Below, one piece after another: positions 1 to 9,785 of a stretch of 64,000 nucleotides of DNA (position 1 is its first letter; every line of letters starts with the position of its first letter). The position numbers and the translations under genes were made by a program. Source of the DNA: Tethya wilhelma (Eukaryota > Porifera > Demospongiae > Tethyida > Tethyidae); NCBI GenBank assembly GCA_964030475.1, contig CAXIPT010000014.1:124001-188000 (forward strand). The letters are read 5' to 3'. A model generated the notes under the pieces. The model worked only from the letters and a program-made list of their open reading frames with translations, searched no databases and had not been told where the DNA came from.

Positions 1-326
1 TCCCCAACCTGTTGTGTACGTTGCCGAAGGTTGCGTCGTTCGATAGTTTCATTGACTTGCCCTTGTACATATTGTTTCAAGGCTGCGATGATCTGTGCCT
101 GGTCTTTCTTCTGTGCTGCAGTTAGACCGAGGTTTTCGACGATGGTGAGTGTTTCTCTCGAGAAGCACAGCTGTAGTGCTTGTACCTGTTTTGCCGCTGA
201 TTCGCTACTCAGGGCGGAGAGGGAGCGGTAGGCCAGCCATTGCTGGTGCCATGCATGGAAGTCCGTTCCTTTATCGAGGTCGAGATCTAGCTTGGGTAGA
301 TCGCTTGTACGAAATACATATGCCAT
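1..326 (-). CDS. gag: Ty3/gypsy-type Gag, N-terminal part, cut by window edge
   Basis: On the minus strand an open frame starts at ATG 326-324 and runs off the window at base 1 (108 codons, no stop). The product opens MAYVFRTSDLPKLDL and contains FHAWHQQWLAYRSL. It is rich in Gln, Ala and Leu, as expected for the capsid region of a Ty3/gypsy Gag, which packages element RNA in cytoplasmic particles. It lies 42 bp inside an LTR in the same orientation, so this is the 5' end of an element whose body extends left of the window. No CCHC knuckle is visible in the available part. The assignment rests on the LTR context and on the matching pol and LTR at 21.5-23.7 kb. The plus-strand frames here are shadows. 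Confidence 0.75.
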   Translation of the reverse strand, partial: MAYVFRTSDLPKLDLDLDKGTDFHAWHQQWLAYRSLSALSSESAAKQVQALQLCFSRETLTIVENLGLTAAQKKDQAQIIAALKQYVQGQVNETIERRNLRQRTQQVG

Positions 327-350
327 CACTGATTGATTCCAATTAGAGAG

Positions 351-368
351 CAGCTGTTCGCATCGCCA
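351..368 (-). promoter_or_regulatory. Primer-binding site of the LTR element
   Basis: Directly inside the LTR the minus strand reads TGGCGATGCGAACAGC. A TGG directly after the LTR is the usual start of a tRNA-primed minus-strand DNA site. I cannot name the tRNA. Confidence 0.55.
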
Positions 369-571
369 TGTATGAACCCCACCGAGAGGCCAGTTCAGCT
401 ACCTCTGATTATGAACAACACTTTTTATTAGTACAATAGAAAATCAGTCTATAGCTCCAACACAATCACAAGTAATCAACAATGTTCTAGATAATCCTAT
501 CTTAGCTACAAACACGTGGCTTGGGGTTCAAAGGTCAGTTCCTGGTACTCTAGTCTATTAATGTCTTTACA
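369..571 (-). repeat. 5' LTR of Ty3/gypsy element (minus orientation)
   Basis: This 203 bp block is the reverse complement of the LTR at 23512-23707, with scattered substitutions and small indels. Read on the minus strand it starts TGTAAAGACATTAATAG and ends CATACA, the usual TG...CA ends. The LTRs differ enough that the two elements are separate insertions of one family. The left partner of this element lies outside the window, so no target duplication can be checked. Confidence 0.8.
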
Positions 572-581
572 GTCAATAAGT

Positions 582-906
582 ATTAAAAATTTTAGAAGTG
601 TAGGAATGGGCAGTGCAAACAAGGCAAGTCTCTGAATTTCAGCACATGATTACTTCATTTTTGTGAGTCAATTGCGAGTTTGAATTCTACCATAATAAAA
701 TTAATGTCAGTCATTTGGCTCATGAATCAATGCAGGCAATCACTTGACTAATTTGTGTGAAGTAACAAGCATGTAGCATGTAGGTACACAGTAACTTATG
801 ACAATTGGGCACAAAAAATAAAGTAGTCATGTTCTGAAATTCAGAGACTTGCCTTGTTTCATTGCTTTTTACAGCACTGCCCATTCCTACACTTCCAATT
901 TTTATA
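582..906. mobile_element. MITE with about 60 bp terminal inverted repeats
   Basis: The left arm (582-642) and right arm (834-906) are inverted copies. Both carry GTGTAGGAATGGGCAGTG and then the segment ending GAATTTCAG. The 190 bp interior is AT-rich and non-coding. Size and structure fit a non-autonomous DNA transposon. The GTAGGAATGGGC end motif also appears near 23900 and, inverted, near 1385. Confidence 0.7.
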
Positions 907-1379
907 AAATATTTACTACTTGTTCAATTCCTTTTTTAACACCAAGGTGGTCAACTGCATGGAGACAATCACACGGCAGAGACTAGTAAGTCTCTACAAA
1001 AAGCAGGAGTGTGCGCATGCACATTGTATATGCCAAACCACGTGGTCTGTTGACGACTTTTACCTACATCATAAAAGTACAGTATTTTATATCAAGAGTT
1101 TCAAAGCTGCCTAGATTTTGTTTGCTGCTATTTTGCCAGCAAACGAGTCAAAGTTGGCTCAATTCCTTTTGTTTATCTGGACAAGTAAGTCAGTTAGGAA
1201 GGAAGGGGAGAACAAAATTGCACTGTTGTGGCTTCTCACTAGCGCTCTCTCCAGAGTGTGCTAGAAACTTTCTACTGGTTAATACAGTAAGCAAACTGTC
1301 TGGGGGAGGCTATTAAATGCATTTGAATGCTTAGCTTTCTTTTCCTGAAAGTTGATAAGCATGAACATTTGTATTGACA
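907..1379. other. No feature recognised
   Basis: Short open frames here have no convincing protein composition, splice structure or repeat match elsewhere in the window. Confidence 0.5.
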
Positions 1380-1381
1380 GT

Positions 1382-2860
1382 CGGCCCATTCCTATTATAT
1401 GTACTACTGTACGTATGATCATGGATTTATAGCTTGCGGAACGGGATTGGAAACACATTATGGGCGCCCATTAGTACAACACTTTTCACTTGGTTAGATC
1501 TATTCCTCGCCTAAAGGTGTAAATTTTGTGAATTCTCACAAGATTTGTGACCTTTCTGGACTCGCTTTTGAGAAGAAAGAAGGCTGATTCTGTGGCACTG
1601 AAGTCAGGTTATTTGTGTATTAGTGTGTGTACTATGTACCAATTCAGGCCATATGTAGTTACTTGAGTGTACTCTTCTTGTCCTGACACTTGCATGAGCT
1701 TTTACTTGTACAGTTCTGCTGCCACAAAGCTTTGTGTACCTCTAATGATCATAAATGTTGTGCAAATGCCTAAGAGCTGTTGATTGGCAGGGGTTCCAAT
1801 GCATAATTAGCATGGCCTCATAATTCAGGCTCTCCTGGTCATCTCTATATTTTTTGCCCTCCTTTTATAGCAAGCTTTGGTCATTAACATCTGGTTTTGT
1901 TTACTCATAACTAGATATTATTGGAGTAAAATGTGTTCTTAAATACCGTATAGCTAGAAATTTTTAAGGAATAAAATTTTCGCGGAAATGCGATTGCCAA
2001 ACTTTTCACGATTTAATTTTTGAGGATCGAGCAGCCCCACCCATATATTGCAATGCAATCCCAAAAGTTTCGCGGGTAAAATTTTCGCAGATTGGCGGTA
2101 ATCCACGAAAACAGCGAAATTTATACTCCTCGAAAATTTCTAGCTATACGGTAGATCACATGAAAGGTTGAGGTCCCTGCTGTAGAATGAGTGTTAGCTT
2201 GAACATATACATAAAATATTATAGTTAACTTTCACCCTTCTAACTTGGTCGTATTATCTTCATTTTCCACAGCATCTTGTCATCAACCTTTTTGGCGTGT
2301 GGAGGGAGAATCAGTATAATTGATCCAGTTGGCTTTGAAGAACATCCTACTCCATTGGAGTTCCACTAATTAACCTGATGAAAACACTGCTGAAACTTGA
2401 ACAAATGGATTCATGTCTTAAATCCAAGTTTTATACAATCAGTCCTAAGTTTAAATCATATACTTTTATGCACCTACTTAAACAGTGACTGTTATTGATA
2501 AAATAGGTTATGATGACTGGTAGGCTGCGATGGTATAAACAAAAATAATTGTAAATTTCAAGTTCCATGATTCCAAACTTCATGCTTTTGCTGTACTGTA
2601 CTTGATATCCATTCAAACATTCCTGAAGTAGTACAGTAAGGTGAGTTTTGTGAACTGTCTAGTGTCAAAAAAAGGCTTCTCTGTAATAGAACAGAAGCAG
2701 TTTCCAGTTGCTGCATTCCCCAGCTAGGTAAATTAGCCATGCCCCCCAAAAACCTTCCATTTCCGGCAAAAATGTGATCACATGATGCATTTCCAATCCC
2801 GTTCTGTGAGCTATAATATCCATGGGTCGGTCTGAAAGGAGGAATGGGAAATGTGGAAAT
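1382..2860. repeat. Weak inverted repeat pair enclosing about 1.3 kb
   Basis: The segment at 1415-1465, which contains GAACGGGATTGGAAA, is repeated inverted at 2773-2825. Flanking similarity is patchy. This may be an old TIR element with MITE 1946-2151 inserted in it. No coding sequence is seen inside. Confidence 0.45.
1946..2151. mobile_element. MITE family B, copy 1 (TA target site)
   Basis: The ends are inverted copies: CCGTATAGCTAGAAATTTTT on the left and AAATTTCTAGCTATACGG on the right. TA lies on both sides (1944-1945 and 2152-2153). The interior has CG-containing words such as TTTTCGCGG and TTTCGCGGG. A second copy is at 59550-59753. TA duplication and size suggest a Tc1/mariner-type MITE. 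Confidence 0.8.
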
Positions 2861-2869
2861 GGAAATTGG

Positions 2870-4789
2870 AAATGAGGAAGGATATGGGCAAATCATTCAG
2901 TATGATTCCATGGCCATGTAGCTACACTACGATCTGTTACTTTGCTTCTTTAGTCCTTGTTAATACTCATCCTATCATCATGAGGCAAAGATTATCGGTA
3001 CGTGTAGGCTAAACAGCATGTAAACCATTATGATTCGTAAGGTCAGGCAGGAAGCATGTAGTTAGGGTAACTGTGACAGACTGATTATTCTTTGCCACTC
3101 TCACCGATAGACATAACAGTAGCCTAAAGGAATTTGAAGATAGTCATACTTGCTAGCAATGCAGATTAGAAAGAACAGCAAGAAACTTAGCCAACACAAA
3201 TTTTCCAAGTTAAACCGTTGCACTTGTGTCAGACTCAATGAGCTCATAAGTTTAAGTCTCAGATGTCTCGACTTTAATATTATTTTTGCTATGCATGTCT
3301 GACTGTACTATATTATTGCAATGTATCCTTAGAAACAATATGCAAATTAGTTCCTGTTTTTGAGTAAAGCTGCATTCTTATTGGTCATTGTATTACAAGT
3401 CATAGCCTAGGGGAGGGAAAAAACGGCTCATATTTTCCCTGAGGGATGGAATATATACTAGTTAAACCCCACCTGTTACTATACTGAGACTATGGCAAGT
3501 GGATGACTGGCTAATTTGAATGTTGTTTCCAAGAGAAAGAAAATTATACCAGATACAGCGTAACATTGCAGCAATGCTGTGCATAAAGTAAAGAAATTAC
3601 TGCTCATGCAGTCAATGTAACAAGTGGGTTGGGTTTAGAAACGCAATTAAATTGAAGCTTGTAAGACAGATGGGAAAAAGATAAAGCAAAGCCAAGTTTA
3701 GCACCTGCCACTTCTGTAAGAGAGTTTAGTACTTTCTGTCGATTGTTTAGACTTAGTGTAGGCTACTAAAAACCAAGCCACTGTTATTTAGCATTTAGTT
3801 TAGTTTACTGAGTTTTCTGGATATGTTGAAATTGCTTGTGTAGATCGAGCGCTTTTTTGGACAAAGGAGTAGAACTTTGAGGACTGTAGAAACCAGGTAG
3901 AGTGGCAGATGAAAAACTCACTATAATTTTGCTTCTGCTTCTTTCTAAATGACTGAAATCTGAGCAGAGCTGTTACTAAGGTGAATTTGAAGCATGTCGA
4001 AAAATGTCACCAATCAGAAACGGGACATATAACAGTTGATGCACAGTAGGATGGGAATTATGGCAACATAAACATCCTCGCCCTCGGACGTTTATTGCCA
4101 TAATTCCTTGCTACTGCGCATTAACTATAACATATCTCTCATAATTTTTAGTAGTAAATACTAATGACAACAACTTGCCTTCAGTTCAGCTAGCCCCACA
4201 TGGCGACTGATTAGTCCTACGTCTTATGTTTTCGTTACTGAGGTGAGAAGCAAACTTTCTCTACTGTTGAACGGTCAGTCTGTGCTGTATTCTGGTGTCA
4301 AGGTGGATATTTCCTCATTTTCTATTTCCACATTTTCCATTACTCTTGTTAGGCCAACCCAATATCCAATTGGTATGATACATTTATATATATTACGAGA
4401 GCTATAATTTGCATATTCATTTCCTAATTTACTGTACACCACTACTTACATGAAAACTCTTTATAGTACCCTAGCCCTAGTCCTCAGCCTACATTATCTA
4501 TGATAGTACTAGTAGCACGCACTTACGCAGCTCAGAGGGCCTGGGGACGAGGCTAGTACTAGTGCACCAGGTTGTACGTGACTGTATAGCCTGAGCGCTA
4601 ATCACTGAATAGCCTAGCTAGTTCAAAGTGTTTAATTATAGGCTAGTCAAGTTTCTACTCAGTAGCCAGTATTCATTGCTAGCACTAGGGTCTGTGGCAG
4701 ACGGTTGTCATTATTTTACAGGAACGGAATGGAACCCATGCAGAGAATTCTTATCATTTTGCAGAAAGTAGTATCTACAGAACTGGTAC
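2870..4789. other. Gene-free AT-rich stretch
   Basis: No exon, RNA gene or clear repeat is recognised apart from the hairpin at 4031-4120. Stop codons are frequent in all frames. Confidence 0.5.
4031..4120. repeat. Foldback hairpin with about 38 bp arms
   Basis: The left arm contains GGGAATTATGGCAA and the right arm TTGCCATAATTCC. Outer parts pair GTTGATGCACAGTAG with CTACTGCGCATTAAC. The loop is CTCGCCCTCG. The GCCCTCG loop word recurs in the hairpin at 47685-47848. Confidence 0.65.
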
Positions 4790-6412
4790 GGTAATTTTTA
4801 TCTGACACACCCTTTTGTGACTTAGAAAAATTTTGTACCATCAAAAAGGTTGTCACAATAAAAAAGTTTTAGAGCTTGAAATTTGACTGTACTTACACAT
4901 GCATGCAAGCTTGACTATAACTGCTATAATAAATTATTATAGCTAACATAATTGTAGTCTGCCAGAGACTACCTTTGAAAACAAATGCAATAAACGTAGT
5001 TCTACTCCATCAAGTGAGAACTTGAGCAGAAGCCTCTCAGCGCAGAAGTTTGATCCCTACAACCTGATGTAACAAGTTTTACAGAGCTGCACGCCTACTA
5101 GGCTACTGATCAATGCAAACTTCTGAAACTAGAATTACAGAAAAGTTATTTCAGGCTCATCATCTGATTCACTATGCTCAAGCGAGCCTTTGACTTCACA
5201 ACTTTGTAGTGCTGAGTCATTAGCCAGCATGCCATATTTATGCATTGGATTGCACTGTTAGTACTCAGCTAATCATTATGTAGAAAATCAAAGAAGGGCT
5301 AGCTAGCTACTGAATGAGTCACAGTGACTTTCACTTTGCCCATTGGCATTGCTTTCATGGTGTTTCAGTTTGTGTCTGCTACACTGCATGAGTTGAGTAG
5401 GATCTATAGCTGTCTCTCTCTTTATTTTTATATCTGCAGATGGACAGTACGCTGCAAACACTAGTACAGTCAAGTTTCAAGCTCTTGAACCAATTTATTG
5501 TGGCAACTTTTTCCTAGAAATTATCGTGCAAAAATGTTCTAAGTCTCAAAAGGGTACATAAGATAAAAATTAGCAACCGGTACTGGGTCTTGAGAAATTT
5601 TGCTTATGTTGCTGGTAAGCTAATTTTTATCTGAAGCACCCTTTTGGGACTTGGAAATTTTTGCATTGGTAATTTATAGGAAAAGGTCGTCAGCTTGAAA
5701 TTTGACTGTACTATACTAGTACTGTCTAGTGTTTGCAGTGTACTGTCCATCTGCGGATATAAAAATGAAGATCCTGCTCAACTGAGTCATGTGCATGCAG
5801 TGAAGCGGATACAAACTGAAACACCATAAAAGCAATGCCAATGATAAAGTGCCAGAAAGTCACTGAGACTATCATTCAGTAGCTAGCTAGCTAGCCTTTG
5901 ATTTTCTATGGCATAATGATTAGCTGAGTACTAACAGTGATCCAATTGCAATGCACTGATAAATATGGCATGCTGGCTAGTGACTCAGCACTACAAAGTT
6001 GTGAAGTCAAAGGCTCGCTTAATTGATAGAGAATCAGACAATGAGCCTGAAACAACTTTTCTGTAATTCTAGTTTGCATTGATCAATAGGCATGCAGCTC
6101 TGTAAAGCTTGTTACATAAGTTGTGGAGATCGAACTTCTGCAGCCTTCTGCTCAAGTTCTCACTTGATCAGAGTCGAGTAGAACTAAAGACTTTATGAGT
6201 TTCTTGCATTTGCTTTCTAGGTAGTCTCTGGCAGACTGTATGTTAGCTATAGCAGTGATAGTCAAGCTTGTATGTATTCAAGGTGTATGACTCTTAGTAG
6301 TAAGTACAGTCAAGCTCTAACTATTTTATTGTGACGACCTTTTCCTAGGGATGAGCATACAATTTTTAAGTCCCAAAAGGGTGCATCAGATAAAATTAGC
6401 TGCTGGTAACTG
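4790..6412. repeat. Large palindrome: two head-to-head copies of a TIR element
   Basis: The left half (about 4790-5590) and right half (about 5600-6412) are diverged inverted copies of each other. Paired landmarks include GCAGATGGACAGTACGCTGC at 5440 with its inverse near 5750, and GTCTGCCAGAGACTACC near 4960 with its inverse near 6225. Both outer ends and the centre carry the TIR words TTTTTATCTGA and CACCCTTTTGGGACTT. A single copy of the same element is at 37147-38136. The arms are too diverged to be a recent assembly artefact. Confidence 0.75.
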
Positions 6413-6454
6413 ACAAAGCAAGCACTGCAGTATGGAAGACGAGAAGGGCAATTT

Positions 6455-6690
6455 ACGGTCCGGACCCGGATCCGGAAATCAAAGCTTCTGAGGTCGGGTT
6501 TCTGTTATCCGTGCTCGGGTTTTCCATTCCCAAACTCGGGTTTTCCTCTCCGAGTTTGGAAATAGTCAAACTCGGGAATAGAAAACCCGAGTTCGGGATT
6601 GACTTTGTCCGAACCCAAGAGTTATAAAACCTGGATTCGGGAATCATAAATCCCACTTTCGGGATGCTATTTCCCGGATCCAGTTGCAGT
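6455..6690 (+). repeat. CTCGGGTTTTCC-rich repeat, copy 1
   Basis: This is a locally GC-rich block with repeated ACTCGGGTTTTCC and AACCCGAGTTCGGGA words. An inverted relative lies at 7995-8175, sharing AAATCAAAGCTTC and GGGATTGACTTTGTC. The open frame through it is a by-product of the repeat. Confidence 0.6.
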
Positions 6691-7344
6691 CTTCGTAAAA
6701 TTGTGTCTGCAGCTAAGGTACACAGACACATAATAGAAAATATATAATGTTATATTATTGTAAATAATTAGAGCACTACACGCTCATTGGCACACTGACA
6801 TGAGGTATTATATTCTTTCTGTTGTGTGCCCCTTAATTGCTTTTAGTGATCTACAAGGATTAGTAAACTTAATTACCTTGCCTATTGTATTTATTATTAG
6901 AGGTAACCACATGATTCAGAGTGCAATTAGCCATTACTTTTGGCAGCTAGAGTGCTATTAATTCCATAATTGTATGAGGAATCATGTGGTTATCTGCTAA
7001 TAGTATCATTTTATGGAGGAACAGACACAAAATTAGCTTATAGCCTTGTAAAATCAAGGCAAGTTTACAAGATTTTTAATTATGTGAGAGTGCAATTACT
7101 AAAACCACAGAAGGTATTAAAAATCATGTTTGATTACATGATAGTGCAATTACAGTAATTGCACTCCTGCACTTCTAAGGTCACTGTACATGTATGGAGG
7201 CTCAGGACTTATGACAATTGCAGTAGTATTAATATGCTATACCATGGATATTGAAGCTACAATATCCATGCTTTTACTTAAAAAATAATTATTAATCCTC
7301 TAGGGTATTTTTCCCGCAGTCACTACTAAATAATTACAAGACTT
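6691..7344. other. No gene; short direct repeats
   Basis: AT-rich DNA with repeated phrases such as AGAGTGCAATTA and ATCATGTGGTTA around 6905-7150. No coding or RNA feature is supported. Confidence 0.4.
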
Positions 7345-7650
7345 GGTAAAAAATACATTGGAAATGTAATAAGACACAAAAATGGCTAAATCATAAAAAG
7401 AAAGCAAACAAGATGGAATGGCTGTGCAAAATTCTTTGCTGCATTTAACACTCTCCTTATTGAGTCTCTCATTTTTCTCACAGGAAGAATTCCTTACAGA
7501 CTCTGACAACCATTCCATCTTGTTTGCTTTCTTTATACGATTTATAATTAGCCATTTCTGTGTCTCATTCCAATGGTTTTTTTCTTACTTGTTTGTTTTC
7601 ATTTTTTCATAATTCTACAAATCACATTTGAGTTGGTGTGTGTAGCTAGC
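7345..7650. mobile_element. MITE family D, copy 1
   Basis: A foldback element. The left arm has CATTGGAAATGTAATAAGAC and AGCAAACAAGATGGAATGG. The right arm has CCATTCCATCTTGTTTGC and a tail TTTTTTCATAATTCTAC. Relatives are at 17120-17970, 31283-31620 and, in part, 31862-31945. Confidence 0.75.
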
Positions 7651-7668
7651 TACAGAGCTAGCAGGCTG

Positions 7669-7717
7669 TAGTCTCGCGGGCCAGACGTTCTCTTAGAACA
7701 TCTGGCTCACGAGACTA
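7669..7717. repeat. Hairpin with 23 bp imperfect arms
   Basis: TAGTCTCGCGGGCCAGACG pairs with the inverted segment ending GCTCACGAGACTA, with about four mismatches and a 3 bp loop. It resembles the palindromes next to the OTU genes (41005-41032, 45752-45779) in its outer AGTCT/AGACT ends. Confidence 0.6.
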
Positions 7718-7767
7718 GGGGAGGGGCTAGACCTCCCTGTGTACTTTGCAACCCATTTTGGGAAATA

Positions 7768-7984
7768 CCGTATAGCCGGAAATATTGACGGTCAAAAAAT
7801 TTGACGGTTTGCTCCGCAGAACGTAAAATAAAAATATTGACGAATTTAAATTTGACAATTTGCGCGTGTCCACAATACATTCATATACGGCGCCCAAAAT
7901 ATTGGTGGATTTAAATTTGACGATTTGGACTTTGACCGTCAAACCGTCAAATTAAAATCCCCGTCAATATTTCCGGCTATATGG
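7768..7984. mobile_element. MITE family C, copy 1 (TA target site)
   Basis: The ends are CCGTATAGCCGGAAATATTG and the inverse CAATATTTCCGGCTATATGG, with TA on both sides. The interior repeats TTGACGGTTTG and TTTGACGATTTGG motifs. Other copies are at 50793-50914 (degenerate) and 63457-63664 (inverted). Confidence 0.8.
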
Positions 7985-7994
7985 TAACATCCTG

Positions 7995-8175
7995 AATCCG
8001 TTTTTTTTTAATTCCCGGGTTCCGACAAAGTCAATCCCGAACTCGGGTTTCCTTCCCACCCGAGTTCGGAAAGGAAAACCCTAGTTCTGAAACAAAACCT
8101 GAGCCCAGTTTACAGAAACTCGACCTCGGAAGCTTTGATTTCCTGATCCGGGTCGGGACCATAAGTTGCCCATCT
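7995..8175 (-). repeat. CTCGGGTTTTCC-rich repeat, copy 2 (inverted)
   Basis: An inverted relative of 6455-6690. The two copies face each other about 1.3 kb apart with MITEs C and D between them. They may be ends of one larger element or two independent insertions. Confidence 0.55.
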
Positions 8176-8426
8176 CATCACGAATTTCGGCCCAGTAGTT
8201 TACAGAAACTTGTAAAACTACTCCGTTTTCTCTATCACGTGAGAGTCTACGGTGTATTTTGGCGTGTGAGCATATGTGAATAAGAGAGAAATTCGAAGGA
8301 AAATGAAGAAGGAAAGGAGTACACATTGGTACACTGTAGTTATATCATAAGTGTTTTCATGTGTAACATGGATATAGACTACTATATTTATGACAGAATA
8401 CTAATTTAATTAAAAAGTAAGTTGTT

Positions 8427-9499
8427 TCATTTCACGTAGTTTTTAACTAATAAGCCTAAATTTTGTTGTTTGTTGGGTTTCTTATCTTTTGGTAGCATTT
8501 CGTTGAGGTCAGCTGACCTAACTCTCTTTGGTGGTCTTCCTTGGGCTGCCATTTTTGTGCCTCTGGGTATACCCTTCCTCCTCCATTGTATGCCACCAGA
8601 GTTTGTTTTGATGTATTTGCCATGTCTGCCACCACCTGGGACTATTTATATCAATGACCTGGGAAACGGTACTTAATTGAAACTTATGATCAGGTTTTCC
8701 TAAGTTGTGAAATGAATATGCTAATGCAGAAAGTGGAGCGTGCGAAGCTTAAATTGCTTTGTATGCTCTGATGAATTTAGATACACCTTACAAAAAGTTG
8801 TGATCCTCATCTTCAAGTTAGACCATAACTATCTCATTTAAATTGAATTTAAAGTTGTCTATTTGTTCTCTCCAGATTGGATCAACTTGCGTGTTCACTG
8901 AGTCATTGATTTCCGTATCAGCCATGAGTTGATGATCATCAGCATCAATATTGCCTGATTGATTAGCATCATTATGTTCCAAATGATGTTTATCTGACTG
9001 TGTTATTTGGCTACATGTTGATATCAAGCAACGACTAGTCAAATCTTTTAAGATCAGTGTAAAATTCTGTGTTCATTGTTCTGTGCTTACCTCGAGCAAT
9101 TATTGTATACATATAACTTGACTCTACTGAGTGTATTGGAGCAATATTTACAGGCATTGCTATGTGTTCTTTAGCTACTACTACTTGGTGTTTACAAGCA
9201 GTACCATTGAAACCAACTGAGCATGAACAAGTACCTAGCTCCATGTCTACAGTGAAGTCAAGAGGCCCAATGTCCTTTATGTCTTCATAGACAATGTACA
9301 CCTGTTCCCTGATATGCTCTACACTGATGATATCTTTCTTGAGTTCTCTATACCGGGCAAGTGTAAAACCTGGACCGTGGACCGTGGACTGGACCATGGA
9401 CTGGACCATGGACTGGACTGTGAACATGCTATTGCAATGATCTTTACCAAAATAAAAAAGAAAAAATGATTCCGAAAAAAAGATTCCAATTGCATGCAA
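8427..9499 (-). pseudogene. MULE-type transposase relic: SWIM finger and basic C-terminus
   Basis: Minus-strand fragments keep a SWIM-type zinc finger, CSCSVGFNGTACKHQ near 9190-9235 (CxC...CxH pattern). They are followed by an acidic stretch and a fragment GVSKFIRAYKAI near 8760. A basic tail ending at stop 8427-8429 contains QGRPPKRVRSADL, which looks like an AT-hook. SWIM fingers are common in MULE transposases and help bind DNA. The frame is broken between about 8815 and 8680 by stops and shifts, so no full protein is possible. The matching DDE part is not directly upstream: 9786-12144 carries its own different zinc fingers. This is therefore probably a separate element, perhaps the family seen at 14915-15770. 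Confidence 0.6.
9372..9421. repeat. Short tandem repeat, GGACCATGGACT type
   Basis: About four units of GGACCGTGGACT/GGACCATGGACT lie inside the MULE-type relic. They give the VQSMVQSMVQSTV peptide repeat on the minus strand. Confidence 0.7.
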
Positions 9500-9785
9500 T
9501 CAGTAGTCGTATCAAAAAATCCAAATTATGTATAGTATTTTCATTTTGTACAACTGTCATGCATGGGCTCTAAAGATACATAACTTGGGCCCACACCTTA
9601 TAATGGCAATGTAGTGAAATAGGTATACTCAATATCAATACTTCATATACTTGTAAATTGACAATTTGCATATTACATACGTAGCTATAACAACTAGTGG
9701 ATCAAACAGATTGTAGCTAGATTGACAGTTTTATTTTACAATATTAAGTTGAAGAATATCCCTTGAATAATGTTTAGGTGTATAG

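Noticed and set aside
31..346. Plus-strand open frames at the left edge
   Set aside because: They are shadows of the minus-strand Gag frame, which has the better composition and the LTR context.
6453..6731. 92-codon minus-strand frame
   Set aside because: The repeating sequence comes from the CTCGGG repeat. No start context or splice structure.
8470..8676. Plus-strand hydrophobic frame resembling a small membrane protein
   Set aside because: The minus strand of the same bases reads a basic GRPPKR tail continuous with the SWIM relic, which explains the pattern better.
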